Assembly: GCA_038250905.1 (NCBI GenBank)
Contig: JBBSBV010000018.1
Location: 1 to 64,000 of the forward strand
DNA length: 64,000 nt
Direction: 5' to 3'
Source of the DNA: JAENVU01 sp038250905
GTDB taxonomy: Bacteria > Actinomycetota > Acidimicrobiia > IMCC26256 > JAENVU01
This document shows positions 8,861 through 18,038 of the stretch, one piece after another (position 1 is the stretch's first letter; each line of letters begins with the position of its first letter). The notes beneath the pieces were generated by a model. That model saw nothing but the letters and a program-made list of their open reading frames with translations. It made no database searches and was not told where the DNA came from. The translations under genes were made by a program, and so were the position numbers.

Positions 8861-11800
8861 ATGTGCGGCATCGTGGCGGTCCTCCGTCGCCCCTCCGACC
8901 GGCCCCTCCCCGACCTCGCCGGACTCGCCGATCTCCTCGCCGCGGCGACCGCGGCCCTGACCCGCGGCGCGGCCGACGAGACCGGCCCGATCGAGGAGTT
9001 TCGCCAGGCCGGCGCCCACCTCGGCACCGTCGATGCCGCCCTCCGCGGGAGTGCCGGGGTCCGGGCCCTCCTCGCCGACGGTCCCGGCCGGGCCCGCCTC
9101 GGTCACGAACTCGATCGCCAGAACGCACTCGTGCGTGACTTCGAGGCCGGCCTCGACGCCGCCCTCCACACCGAACCCGCGCACGTGGAAGCCCTGAACC
9201 TCGCGCTCCTCGAGGTGAAGGACCGCCTGTGGGCGATCCGCCGGGATCGGTTCGGCACTGCAGACGCGGTCGCGGCCCTGGCCGGCCCATCGCCCACCGT
9301 CGCCGCGATCGACGGGTACCTCTCCATCCAGGTCGCGCTGGCCGCGATCGACCGTCTCGAAGTGCGGGGGCGCGATTCCGCCGGGGTCGAGATCGTGGTC
9401 CGCCACGGCGCCCTCGATCTCGACGACACGCGGTTGGCGGAGCTGTGTGCGCGGCGCGCCGATCCGCTCCACCGCGACCGCTCGGTCCGCGCGGTCGATG
9501 GCGCGGTGTGCTTCGTCTACAAAGCGGCGGCCGAGATCGGCGAACTCGGCGACAACGTTGCGATGCTGCGCGCCGCGATCACCCACGACGATCTGCTGCA
9601 CCTCGCGCTCGCGAACGAAACCGCGAGTGTGATGGTCCTGAGCCACACCCGATGGGCGAGCGTCGGGATCATCTCCGAGGCGAACGCGCACCCGCTCGAC
9701 CAGGCCGAGGTCGGTCGGTCCGGTGCCGTCTACGCCGCCGCCGCCCTCAACGGTGACGTCGACAACTACGCGGAGTTGGTCGGACTCCACCACCTCGACA
9801 TCGCGCCCGAGATCACGACCGATGCCAAGGTCATCCCCGCGCTCATGGCGCGCGGGATCGACGGTGGCCTCGCGCCCATCGACGCCTTCCGTGACGCGGT
9901 GGCGAGCTTCGAGGGTTCGGTCGCCATCGGCGCGCACACGAGTGCCGCGCCCGGTCGGGTCTTCCTCGCGCTGCGCGGGAGCGGTCAGGGTCTCTACGTC
10001 GGGCTCGCCGACGACGCGTACGTCGTGGCCAGCGAGCCGTACGGACTGGTGGAGGAGACGCACCGCTACCTCCGGCTCGACGGTGAGACGCCGGCGAATC
10101 CCGATAACCCGAGCGGGAGCCGCGGGCAGATCGTCGTCCTCGACACCGTCGACGCGGGGACCGTTGCCGGCGTGCAGCGGCTGGCGTACGACGGCACGCC
10201 GATGCCGGTCTCCGAGGCCGAGTTGGCCCGCGCCGAGATCACCACGCGTGACATCGACCGCGGTGAGTTCCCGCACTACCTGCTCAAGGAGATCACCGAG
10301 GCACCGTCGTCGTTCCTCAAGACGTTGCGCGGCAAGATCGTCGAACACGACGGCCGGCTGCGCGTGGAACTGCCGCCGGAGACGATCGGTCCGGAACTCG
10401 CGGCACGCGTCGCGAGCGGAGGGATCACCCGGGTCATCGCCATCGGCCAGGGGACCGCGGCAGTCGCGGCCCAGAGTCTCGCCGCGGCGCTGACCGATGC
10501 CGTCGGACCGTCCCATCCGATGCGCGTGAGTGCGATGCTCGCCACCGAACTCTCGGGGTTCGGCCTCTCGGCCGACATGCACGACACGCTCATCGTCGCG
10601 ATCTCCCAGAGTGGGACGACGACCGACACCAACACCACCGTCGACCTCGCGCGCGCCCGGGGCGCGGCGGTGGTCGCGATCGTGAACCGGCGCAACAGCG
10701 ACCTCGTCGACCGTTCCGACGGCGTCCTCTACACGTCCGACGGACGCGACGTGGAGATGAGCGTCGCATCGACCAAGGCGTTCTACGCGCAGGTGGCCGC
10801 GGGGTTCCTGCTCGCCGAGGCCCTGGCCGACGCGCTCGGAGTTCCGGCCGCCGACGACACCCTGCTGCGCGGCCTGCGGGCGCTGCCCGACGCGATGCGG
10901 GCCGTCATCGGTCGGCGCGAGGAGATCGGGCGCGCCGCGTGGCAGTACGCGCCGTCCCGTCGGTACTGGGCGATCGTCGGCAACGGCGCCAATCGGATCG
11001 CCGCGCACGAGATCCGGATCAAGCTCTCGGAGCTCTGTTACAAGTCGATCGCGTGTGATAGCACCGAGGACAAGAAGCACATCGACCTGTCGTCCGAACC
11101 GATGATCTTCGTCTGTGCTGCGGGACTCACCGGGTCCACCGCGGACGACGTCGCCAAGGAGTTGGCGATCTACCGCGCGCACAAGGCCGTGGCGATCGCC
11201 GTGGTGTCCGAGGACGATGACCGGTACGGCGCCGCGATGGAACTCGTGCGGGTGCCCCGGGTCCACCATCGCCTCGGGTTCGTGCTCAGCGCGCTGGCCG
11301 GACATCTCTTCGGCTACGAAGCCGCGCTCGCGATCGACGCGTCGGCGCGCCCGTTGCGAGAGGCTCGCGCGCTCGTCGAGTCGACCGCGGTGGAGAAGGA
11401 CCTCGCGCCGCTGGTCGACGCGATCACTCCGCTCGCGGCTCGGTACTTCGACGGCTTGCGGGCCGGTGAGTACGACGGTTCGCTCGAGGCGGGGACCGCG
11501 GTCCACCTCGCGTCGGTCATGCGGTATGCGGCCGGCATCGTGCCGCTCGAGACCTACAGCGCCGAGCACGGCACCCTCGGGACGCCGGGCGTGGTCGTGG
11601 CCGACCTCACCGTCGCGCTGACCGAGGCGATCGAGCAGCTGACCCGGCCCGTCGACGCGATCAAGCACCAGGCGAAGACCGTGACCGTGGGCATCTCGCG
11701 CTCGGACGAGACCCTGCTGCACGTCCCGCTCGTCCAGGCGGTGCTCGACACCGGGATCCCGCGCGACGGCCTCACCTACAAGATCCTGCGGACGCTCGTC

Positions 11801-12274
11801 GATCTCGACGCCGCGGTGGCGGGCGTCATCGGGTTCACTCGGTATCGCGTCGAGGGTGACCCCGAATCCGACGACGCCACCATCGCACTGCTCGACAAGG
11901 GTGGCGTGGCCGAAGCGCTCCGCTCCCGCACCGAGTCCGACCCGCGGTTGCGAGGCACGAAGCAGACGGTGGCGTCAGAGCGGCAGGTCTTCGTGACCCG
12001 CGGTCGGATCGACGACCGTATCGTGGCGATCGTTCCGGAGGTGAAGGGGACGACGACCGTCGGCCTCGTGCTCCTCCACCTCGACCTGGCCCCGACCTTG
12101 ACGGCCGAGGTCGCGCGTGGGGTGCTCTCCGGGTACCGGCACCGGTACACCGCGCTGCGTGGCGCCGTGACCGAGACCGAGCCCGAGTTCGACGACGCGC
12201 GATTGAGCGCCGTCCCCGTCGTCGACCTGCTCACGCTGCCGATCGCCTCGCTCGCCGATCAGTGGCGGTCGTGA
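8861..12274 (+). CDS. Giant GlmS-like glutamine-fructose-6-phosphate aminotransferase
   Basis: The product is 1137 aa, nearly twice a normal GlmS (about 610 aa). Glutaminase landmarks are present: nucleophile C2 in MCGIVAV, RGRDSAG (169-175), HTRWASVG (262-269), NGDVDNYAEL, and the PHYLLKEI segment that leads into the isomerase half. Two SIS domains follow, with ISQSGTT (581-587), SVASTKAF, and the E-x3-K-x2-E and H740 pattern that matches the isomerase catalytic residues of E. coli GlmS. Differences are a helical insert of about 140 residues between C2 and RGRDSAG, and about 300 extra C-terminal residues. Adjacent to glmM, so it is probably the cell's glucosamine-6-phosphate synthase; the extra parts have no function I can name. 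Confidence 0.85.
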   Translation: MCGIVAVLRRPSDRPLPDLAGLADLLAAATAALTRGAADETGPIEEFRQAGAHLGTVDAALRGSAGVRALLADGPGRARLGHELDRQNALVRDFEAGLDAALHTEPAHVEALNLALLEVKDRLWAIRRDRFGTADAVAALAGPSPTVAAIDGYLSIQVALAAIDRLEVRGRDSAGVEIVVRHGALDLDDTRLAELCARRADPLHRDRSVRAVDGAVCFVYKAAAEIGELGDNVAMLRAAITHDDLLHLALANETASVMVLSHTRWASVGIISEANAHPLDQAEVGRSGAVYAAAALNGDVDNYAELVGLHHLDIAPEITTDAKVIPALMARGIDGGLAPIDAFRDAVASFEGSVAIGAHTSAAPGRVFLALRGSGQGLYVGLADDAYVVASEPYGLVEETHRYLRLDGETPANPDNPSGSRGQIVVLDTVDAGTVAGVQRLAYDGTPMPVSEAELARAEITTRDIDRGEFPHYLLKEITEAPSSFLKTLRGKIVEHDGRLRVELPPETIGPELAARVASGGITRVIAIGQGTAAVAAQSLAAALTDAVGPSHPMRVSAMLATELSGFGLSADMHDTLIVAISQSGTTTDTNTTVDLARARGAAVVAIVNRRNSDLVDRSDGVLYTSDGRDVEMSVASTKAFYAQVAAGFLLAEALADALGVPAADDTLLRGLRALPDAMRAVIGRREEIGRAAWQYAPSRRYWAIVGNGANRIAAHEIRIKLSELCYKSIACDSTEDKKHIDLSSEPMIFVCAAGLTGSTADDVAKELAIYRAHKAVAIAVVSEDDDRYGAAMELVRVPRVHHRLGFVLSALAGHLFGYEAALAIDASARPLREARALVESTAVEKDLAPLVDAITPLAARYFDGLRAGEYDGSLEAGTAVHLASVMRYAAGIVPLETYSAEHGTLGTPGVVVADLTVALTEAIEQLTRPVDAIKHQAKTVTVGISRSDETLLHVPLVQAVLDTGIPRDGLTYKILRTLVDLDAAVAGVIGFTRYRVEGDPESDDATIALLDKGGVAEALRSRTESDPRLRGTKQTVASERQVFVTRGRIDDRIVAIVPEVKGTTTVGLVLLHLDLAPTLTAEVARGVLSGYRHRYTALRGAVTETEPEFDDARLSAVPVVDLLTLPIASLADQWRS

Positions 12275-12284
12275 GCGCTCCGGT

Positions 12285-12704
12285 GTGCCGTCCCGTCTCG
12301 TGAACGCGCGGCTCGACGGTGTCGACTCCGTCTACGGGATCGGTTCCGACCTGGTGGAGATCCCGCGGTTCCGGTTGGCGCTCGAGCGGCGACCCACGCT
12401 CGCGGCGCGCATCTTCTCCGAGGCCGAGCGCGAGTACGCGGCCCGGTTCGTGGAACCGGCACCCCGCCTCGCGGCGCGCTTCGGCGCGAAGGAAGCGGTG
12501 ATGAAGGCGCTCGGGGTCGGGCTCTGGAAGTTCGCCCTCCGCGACGTCGAAGTCGTCCGGCTCGCCTCCGGTCAACCCGAACTGGCCCTGCACGGCGGCG
12601 CCGCGTCCCTCGCGGAGGAACGCGGGGTCACCGGCTGGCGGCTCACGCTCACCCACTCCGACTTCATGGCCATGGCCGTCGCGATCGCGCTGGTGGAGCG
12701 GTGA
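12285..12704 (+). CDS. acpS: Holo-[acyl-carrier-protein] synthase
   Basis: AcpS transfers 4'-phosphopantetheine from CoA to the serine of acyl carrier protein. The magnesium-binding motif GIGSDLVEIPRF (D22) and the second motif ARFGAKEAVMKALG are clear, and the 139-aa length fits. The start is GTG 12285; a second GTG at 12300 would also keep the whole domain. It overlaps nnrDE by 4 bp, the common acpS-nnrDE-alr order in actinobacteria. Confidence 0.94.
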   Translation: MPSRLVNARLDGVDSVYGIGSDLVEIPRFRLALERRPTLAARIFSEAEREYAARFVEPAPRLAARFGAKEAVMKALGVGLWKFALRDVEVVRLASGQPELALHGGAASLAEERGVTGWRLTLTHSDFMAMAVAIALVER

Positions 12705-14188
12705 TCCCGATCGTCACGCCGGCCGAGATGCAGGCCGCCGACCGCCGCACGATCGCCGCCGGCACGCCCGAGCCGACGCTCATGGAACGCGCCGGGCGGG
12801 CGGTGGCGTGGGAGGTGCGACGGTGCCTCGGCGGCAGCTACGGCCGACGGGTGGTCATCGTGTGCGGCAAGGGGAACAACGGCGGTGACGGTCGGATCGC
12901 GGCGCACGTGTTGCGCGGCTGGGGGATGCGCGTCGACGTCGTGGATCTCGGGAACGCCGACGCAGCCGCCGGGAGTGACGTCGATCGTCGGATCCGGCGG
13001 GCCGACTGCGTGGTCGACGCGATGTTCGGCACCGGCTTCCGCGGCGCGCTCGACGGCGCGGCCGCGCAGATCGTGGCACTGATCGCCGGTTCGGCCGCGC
13101 GGGTGGTCGCGGTCGACATCCCATCCGGCGTCGACGGATCGACCGGCGCCACCGCGGGACCGGCGGTCACCGCCGATCGCACCGTCACGTTCGCGGCGCC
13201 GAAGCCCGGCCTCTGGTTCTTCCCCGGCCGGGCGCACGCGGGCCTCGTCACCGTCGCCGACATCGGCATCGATCTCGGCTCCGGTCTCGACCGGGCCGGC
13301 GTGGTGGAGGAACTCGACGTCGCCGGGTGGATCCGTCCCCGCCCCGACGTGACCCACAAGTGGGAATCCGCCGTCCTCGTGGTCGGCGGGAGCGGTGGGA
13401 TGACGGGCGCGCCGATGCTCACGTCGCGAGCCGCGATGCGCGCGGGCGCTGGCATGGTCTGGGCCGCGATGCCCGGTGATGCCGCGCGGCGCGCATCGGG
13501 TTCGGAGGTGATCACGCGCGCCCTCGCCGACGGCGGAACGGGCGTGCTGACGGTCGATGCCGCATCCGATGTGCTCGCGCTCGTCGAGGACGACTCGCGG
13601 TTCCGGGCGATCGTCGTCGGTCCGGGACTCGGACGGGCCGACTCGACGGCCACCGCGATCCGCGCGCTGGTCGCCGGCGCCGCGGTACCGCTCGTGCTCG
13701 ACGCCGACGGACTGAGCGCGGTCGCCGACGATCTGGACGTGCTGACGAAACGGGTCGCGCCCACGGTGTTGACCCCCCACGACGGTGAGTTCGCCCGGCT
13801 GCGCGGCGCGCCCGGCGGCGACGACCGGGTGGCTGCGGCCCGGGCGCTCGCGGCCCGTACCGGCAGTGTGCTGTTGCTCAAAGGCCCGACCACGGTCACC
13901 GCCCATCCCGACGGCCGCGTCCTGCTCAACCCGACCGGGACCCCGGCCCTCGCGACCGCGGGGACGGGCGACGTCCTGAGCGGGATCATCGGGGCATTCC
14001 TCGCAGAAGGGATGAATGCCTTCCATGCGGCCGCGGCCGGGGCGTTCGTCCATGGCCGGGCAGCGGGGCCCGGCGGGCATACTGGAATCCTCGCCGGTGA
14101 CCTGCCGGAAGCTGTGGCCCTGGTGCTGCAGGAGATCGTCGAACTCCGCGGGGCCTGCACGGTCGGGTCCCCTGGCTTGGAGGCCTGA
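12701..14188 (+). CDS. nnrDE: Bifunctional NAD(P)H-hydrate epimerase / ADP-dependent dehydratase
   Basis: Repairs hydrated NAD(P)H. The N-terminal epimerase domain (about 1-210) has MERAGRAVAWEV and VCGKGNNGGDGRIAA; the C-terminal dehydratase domain (about 220-495) has the glycine-rich segments VVGGSGGMTGAPML and GTGDVLSGIIGAFLAEG, where the GTGDVL aspartate is the catalytic residue of this kinase-like fold. The 495-aa length fits the fused enzyme. The GTG start overlaps the acpS stop, and the CBS gene begins directly at the next base after its stop. Confidence 0.94.
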   Translation: MIPIVTPAEMQAADRRTIAAGTPEPTLMERAGRAVAWEVRRCLGGSYGRRVVIVCGKGNNGGDGRIAAHVLRGWGMRVDVVDLGNADAAAGSDVDRRIRRADCVVDAMFGTGFRGALDGAAAQIVALIAGSAARVVAVDIPSGVDGSTGATAGPAVTADRTVTFAAPKPGLWFFPGRAHAGLVTVADIGIDLGSGLDRAGVVEELDVAGWIRPRPDVTHKWESAVLVVGGSGGMTGAPMLTSRAAMRAGAGMVWAAMPGDAARRASGSEVITRALADGGTGVLTVDAASDVLALVEDDSRFRAIVVGPGLGRADSTATAIRALVAGAAVPLVLDADGLSAVADDLDVLTKRVAPTVLTPHDGEFARLRGAPGGDDRVAAARALAARTGSVLLLKGPTTVTAHPDGRVLLNPTGTPALATAGTGDVLSGIIGAFLAEGMNAFHAAAAGAFVHGRAAGPGGHTGILAGDLPEAVALVLQEIVELRGACTVGSPGLEA

Positions 14189-14659
14189 ATGGCAGCGTCC
14201 GTCCCATTGTCGTCGGTGATGTCGGCGCCCGCGGTGGTGCTGACCTCGGGCCAGACCCTCGCCGAGGCGGCCGACGTGCTCGCCGAGCACGGGTTCGGCG
14301 CGGCGCCGGTCGTCGACGATGCGGGAATCGTGGTCGGACTCCTCCGGGACGAGGATCTCCTCGCGACCGAGGCCCGGTTGCACGTGCCGACCACCATCGC
14401 GATCCTCGGTGTCGACTTCACGCTCCCGAGCCAGGTGCGCCGGTACGACGAGGAGCTGCGTCGGGCCGTGGCGTCGACCGTCGGCGAGGTGATGGAGACC
14501 GAGTTCCCGCATCTCGATGAGGCGGCCTCGCTCGAGGACGCGGCGACCCTGATGCACGAAGCCGACGTGACGCACGTGGTGATCGTCGACGGCGCGGGCA
14601 AGCCTGCCGGTGTCGTCGCCCGGGGCGACCTGGTCCGGTTCCTCGCCCGGACCACGTGA
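14189..14659 (+). CDS. CBS-domain pair protein
   Basis: A 156-aa protein made almost entirely of two CBS motifs (about 8-60 and 95-150; the second ends VIVDGAGKPAGVVARGDLVRFLA). CBS pairs usually bind adenosine nucleotides and act as energy or ion sensors, alone or on a partner. There is no attached catalytic domain. The ATG follows the nnrDE stop without a gap, so they are surely co-transcribed; its role there is unknown. Confidence 0.85.
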   Translation: MAASVPLSSVMSAPAVVLTSGQTLAEAADVLAEHGFGAAPVVDDAGIVVGLLRDEDLLATEARLHVPTTIAILGVDFTLPSQVRRYDEELRRAVASTVGEVMETEFPHLDEAASLEDAATLMHEADVTHVVIVDGAGKPAGVVARGDLVRFLARTT

Positions 14660-14672
14660 CCCGCGGCGACGC

Positions 14673-15794
14673 ATGAGTACGTACCGCCCGACGTGGGTCG
14701 AGATCGATCTCGACGCGATCGGTCACAACGTCGGAGTGCTCGCGGCGCTGGTCGCGCCGGCTGCGCTGATGGCGGTGGTGAAGGCCGACGCCTACGGGCA
14801 CGGTGCGGTGCCGGTCGCGCAGGCGGCCCTCGACGCCGGCGCGAGCGCGCTCGGCGTGGCATTGGTGGAAGAGGGTGTGGCCCTGCGCGACGCAGGCATC
14901 GATGCCCCCATCCTCGTGCTGTCCGAACCGGCGGCGGAGGCCGCGCCCGAGGTGGTGGCCCGGCGCCTCACGCCCGCTGTGTACACCGACGCCGGGGTCG
15001 ACGCCCTTGCCAAGGCCGTGGCCGACTGCGGCGCCGAACCCCTCGGCGTCCACCTGAAGATCGACACCGGGATGCATCGCGTCGGCGCGCCCCGCGAGGC
15101 CGCCGTCGCGCTGGCGAGCCGGATCTCCGGGTTCCCGGAGTTGGTCCTCGAAGGTGTGTGCACCCACCTCGCGGTGGCCGACGAGCCCGAGTCGGGGTAC
15201 ACCGAACAGCAACTCGCCGGGTTTCGGGGTGCCTGCGCGGACCTCACCGCGGTCGGCATCGACTGGCGGGTCACCCACGCCGCGAACTCGGCCGGTGCCA
15301 TCAACTTCCCGGACGCCCGGCTCGACGTCGTGCGCTTGGGCATCGCGGTCTACGGCGTGCTGCCGGCGCCCGGCGTCGGCGCCGACCTCGGGTTGCGACC
15401 CGCGCTGTCGTTGCGGTCGCGCGTCTCACACGTGAAGCGGGTCGCGGCCGGCGAGCGGATCTCCTACGGACTCCGGTACGAACTGACCCGTGATGCCACC
15501 ATCGCCACCGTGCCCATCGGATACGCCGACGGCGTGCCGCGCAACCTCGGTGCGACCGGCGCCGAGGCGCTGGTCCGCGGCCGTCGGGTGTCCATCGCCG
15601 GCACGGTGACGATGGACCAACTCATGCTCGACGTCGGTGACCTCGCGGTCGAACCGGGTGACGTGGTGACCCTGATCGGTGACGACGGCGACGAGCACGT
15701 GACCGCCGAGGAGTGGGCGCAGCGCATGGGAACGATCGGGTACGAGATCGTCTGCGGCATCGGACCGCGGGTACCCCGGGAGTACCGACCGTGA
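14673..15794 (+). CDS. alr: Alanine racemase
   Basis: A PLP enzyme converting L- to D-alanine for peptidoglycan. The PLP lysine is K37 in VVKADAYGHG and the second catalytic base lies in the ISYGLRY segment; MHRVGAP and HAANSAGAINFPDARLDVVRLGIAVYG are standard. ATG 14673 gives 373 aa and starts 13 bp after the CBS gene; the open frame extends further upstream but overlaps that gene. The stop overlaps the next gene by 4 bp (GTGA). Confidence 0.96.
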   Translation: MSTYRPTWVEIDLDAIGHNVGVLAALVAPAALMAVVKADAYGHGAVPVAQAALDAGASALGVALVEEGVALRDAGIDAPILVLSEPAAEAAPEVVARRLTPAVYTDAGVDALAKAVADCGAEPLGVHLKIDTGMHRVGAPREAAVALASRISGFPELVLEGVCTHLAVADEPESGYTEQQLAGFRGACADLTAVGIDWRVTHAANSAGAINFPDARLDVVRLGIAVYGVLPAPGVGADLGLRPALSLRSRVSHVKRVAAGERISYGLRYELTRDATIATVPIGYADGVPRNLGATGAEALVRGRRVSIAGTVTMDQLMLDVGDLAVEPGDVVTLIGDDGDEHVTAEEWAQRMGTIGYEIVCGIGPRVPREYRP

Positions 15795-16783
15795 GCCGGT
15801 GGAAGGTTGCCGGAGTCGTCGGCGGACTGCTCGGTGCTGCGATCGGTGCCGGCTTCGCCGCCGAGCGCGTCGCGGCGAGCCGATTGCGCGCCGCGCCCGA
15901 TCCGGATGCCGACGGCGAGTTGCGGCTCGAGTTCGACAAGTTCTGGCGGATCCCGAGTCACGACGGCGGCGAGACCTACGTGGTGGAGCGCGGGACCGGG
16001 CCGGTCATCCTCCTCTCCCACGGGGTCACCCTCTCGGTCCGCACCTGGGCGAAGCAGTTCCACACCCTGGTCGACGCCGGATTCCGCGTCGTCGCCTTCG
16101 ACCACCGCGGGCACGGCGAATCCAAGCTCGGCGCGTCCGGCCACGCGATCGAGAACCTGGCCGCCGATGTCCGCACCGTGCTCGAAGGGCTCGACCTCCA
16201 CGACGTGGTGATCGTCGGACACTCGATGGGTGGCATCGCCACGCAGTCGTTCTGTCTCCACCATCCCGAGGTCGCCCACGAGCGCGTCGCGGGCATCGTG
16301 TTGCTGTCGAGCCTGGCGCGCAGTCCGCTCGCGGGCCGGCCTGGTGTCGCCGGCGCGAGCGTCTGGGTCGCCGACCACCTTCCCGACGGTGCTGCGGCGT
16401 TGCGCGCTCACAACCTCGGCCTGGTGCTCGCGCGGGTCGGGTTCGGCCAGCACCCGGCGGCCAGCCACATCGAGGCCACCCGGCAGATGATCCTCGAGAC
16501 GAGTGCCGAGACGCGTCGGGACGCGGTGGCGGCACTCGCCGGGCTCGACCTCTCGGATCGCCTGGGCGAGATCGACCTTCCCACCCTGATCATCTGCGGC
16601 ACCTCGGACCTCATCACGCCGATCGCGGAGTCGCGCCGCATGGCCCGGCGGATCCGCGGCGCGGAGCTCGTCGAGGTTCCCGGCGGTGGCCACATGCTCA
16701 TGTTCGAGCGCACCGCGGTGATCGATGCCGCGATCGTGGCGTTCGCCCACCGCGTGCAGGGCTCCACGCGGGTGACTTCCTGA
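15791..16783 (+). CDS. Membrane-anchored alpha/beta hydrolase
   Basis: A 330-aa hydrolase with one N-terminal membrane segment (about residues 6-24, VAGVVGGLLGAAIGAGFAA). The alpha/beta core has LSHGVTLSVRTW (oxyanion region), FDHRGHGES and the nucleophile elbow VGHSMGG with S145; the last catalytic residue is probably the histidine of PGGGHMLMFE. The substrate is unknown. The GTG start overlaps the alr stop, so the two are coupled. Confidence 0.85.
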   Translation: MSRWKVAGVVGGLLGAAIGAGFAAERVAASRLRAAPDPDADGELRLEFDKFWRIPSHDGGETYVVERGTGPVILLSHGVTLSVRTWAKQFHTLVDAGFRVVAFDHRGHGESKLGASGHAIENLAADVRTVLEGLDLHDVVIVGHSMGGIATQSFCLHHPEVAHERVAGIVLLSSLARSPLAGRPGVAGASVWVADHLPDGAAALRAHNLGLVLARVGFGQHPAASHIEATRQMILETSAETRRDAVAALAGLDLSDRLGEIDLPTLIICGTSDLITPIAESRRMARRIRGAELVEVPGGGHMLMFERTAVIDAAIVAFAHRVQGSTRVTS

Positions 16784-16871
16784 ACGCCTCCGCCAGAGGA
16801 GAAATCGTCCGATCGCTCCGAAACGCTCGGTTCCGTGGGCGATCGGTCCCGGCGGATCGGTAGCCTCCGGC

Positions 16872-17456
16872 GTGTCTTCCGAGTCGGCCGCCGCCGGGTT
16901 CGCATCCTTTTCCGCACTGCGTGACCAAGCGCGGGGCTGTACCCGCTGCGCGCTGGCGGAGACCCGCACCCAGGTCGTCTTCGGGGTGGGCGACGAGCAC
17001 GCGGACCTGATGTTCATCGGCGAGGGTCCGGGCGCCGACGAGGATCGGCAGGGGTAACCGTTCGTGGGCCGGGCCGGCAAGCTCCTCACGTCGCTCATCG
17101 AGGACATCGGGCTGACCCGGGCCGAGGTCTACATCGCGAACGTCGTGAAGTGCCGGCCACCTGGGAACCGAGATCCACTCCCCGCGGAGATCGAGGCGTG
17201 CCACCCGTATCTCGACGCGCAACTGGCGTTCATCGAGCCGAAGGTGGTCGTGACGCTCGGGAACTTCGCCACGAAACTGATCCTCGAGACCAAGACCGGC
17301 ATCACGAAACTGCGCGGCCAGGTGCTCCCGTACCGCGACGGTGCGGTGGTGGTCCCGGTCCTGCATCCGTCGGCGGTCCTGCGCAACGGCGGTGTCGCGC
17401 TCGCGCAGGCGCGCGCCGACTTCGTCACCATCCGGCGCACGCTCGCGGGGAACTGA
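16872..17456 (+). pseudogene. Type 4/5 uracil-DNA glycosylase interrupted by an in-frame TAA
   Basis: An iron-sulfur uracil-DNA glycosylase would start at GTG 16872. Codons 1-61 hold two cluster cysteines (C23, C26) and motif A GEGPGADED (50-58). Codon 62 is TAA (17055-17057), exactly between QG and PFVGRAG, which are contiguous in the family. Beyond it the same frame continues with C94 and C110, the other two cluster cysteines, and the HPSAVLRN motif, to a stop at 17456. One base change from GAA, CAA or AAA explains it. A restart at GTG 17064 would lack motif A and two cysteines. Either a recent nonsense mutation or a sequence error; the rest of the gene is not decayed. Confidence 0.85.
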
Positions 17457-17944
17457 TGGAGCTGACCACGACCAGCGCCGAGATGACCCGCGCCGTCGGT
17501 TCGCGCGTCGCGACGGTGCTCCGGCCGAACGACGTGATCGTGCTCGTCGGTGATCTGGGAACCGGCAAGACGGTGCTCGCCCAGGGCATCGCCCGTGGGC
17601 TCGGCATCGTCGAGCCGGTCGTGAGTCCGACGTTCACCATCGCGCAGGAATACGTCGGCCGGCTCCGGCTCAACCATCTCGACGTCTACCGACTCGACCG
17701 CGTACAGGAGGCGATCGATCTCGGCCTCGACGAACTGTTCGAGGACGCGGTCACGCTCATCGAATGGGGCGACGGGGTGCGGGACCTGCTGCCGCGCGAC
17801 CGACTCGAGATCACGCTCGCGCTGCTGCCACCCGACGTCGCCGACGACGACACCCGGGTCGTCTCGCTCGAACCGTTCGGCACGTGGCGCGACCGCGATC
17901 TCGGCGTCGTCCTCGACGACACGCAGACGGAGTCACGAACATGA
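17456..17944 (+). CDS. tsaE: tRNA t6A biosynthesis ATPase TsaE
   Basis: TsaE is the ATPase that cycles the TsaB-TsaD complex making N6-threonylcarbamoyl-adenosine (t6A37) in ANN-decoding tRNAs. The 162-aa protein has Walker A GDLGTGKT (32-39), the SPTF motif VSPTFTIAQEY, and HLDVYRL plus LIEWGD, all typical. ATG 17456 overlaps the stop of the broken glycosylase gene by one base (TGATG); a longer open frame runs back into that gene and was not used. Confidence 0.95.
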   Translation: MELTTTSAEMTRAVGSRVATVLRPNDVIVLVGDLGTGKTVLAQGIARGLGIVEPVVSPTFTIAQEYVGRLRLNHLDVYRLDRVQEAIDLGLDELFEDAVTLIEWGDGVRDLLPRDRLEITLALLPPDVADDDTRVVSLEPFGTWRDRDLGVVLDDTQTESRT

Positions 17945-18038
17945 ATCGCACACGAGCCGGAGCGCAGCGGAGTCGAGCAGGCCGGGAGCGTCGCGTGCTG
18001 GTGCGCGCGTTCGAACGCCGAGCGGACGGCCGATCAAG

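Noticed and set aside
7154..11722. 1522-codon open frame on the minus strand opposite rpsI, glmM and the GlmS gene
   Set aside because: Arg/Asp/Val-rich composition typical of antisense frames in GC-rich genes; no domain likeness; the plus strand encodes clear enzymes.
12572..14674. 700-codon minus-strand frame opposite acpS and nnrDE
   Set aside because: Shadow of well-identified plus-strand genes.
17055..17057. Programmed recoding (pyrrolysine or selenocysteine) at the TAA
   Set aside because: Those use UAG and UGA; no hairpin element is evident. Mutation or error is simpler.
17945..18038. Small gene between tsaE and tsaB
   Set aside because: No start with ribosome-binding site and composition matches the repeat family rather than coding sequence.
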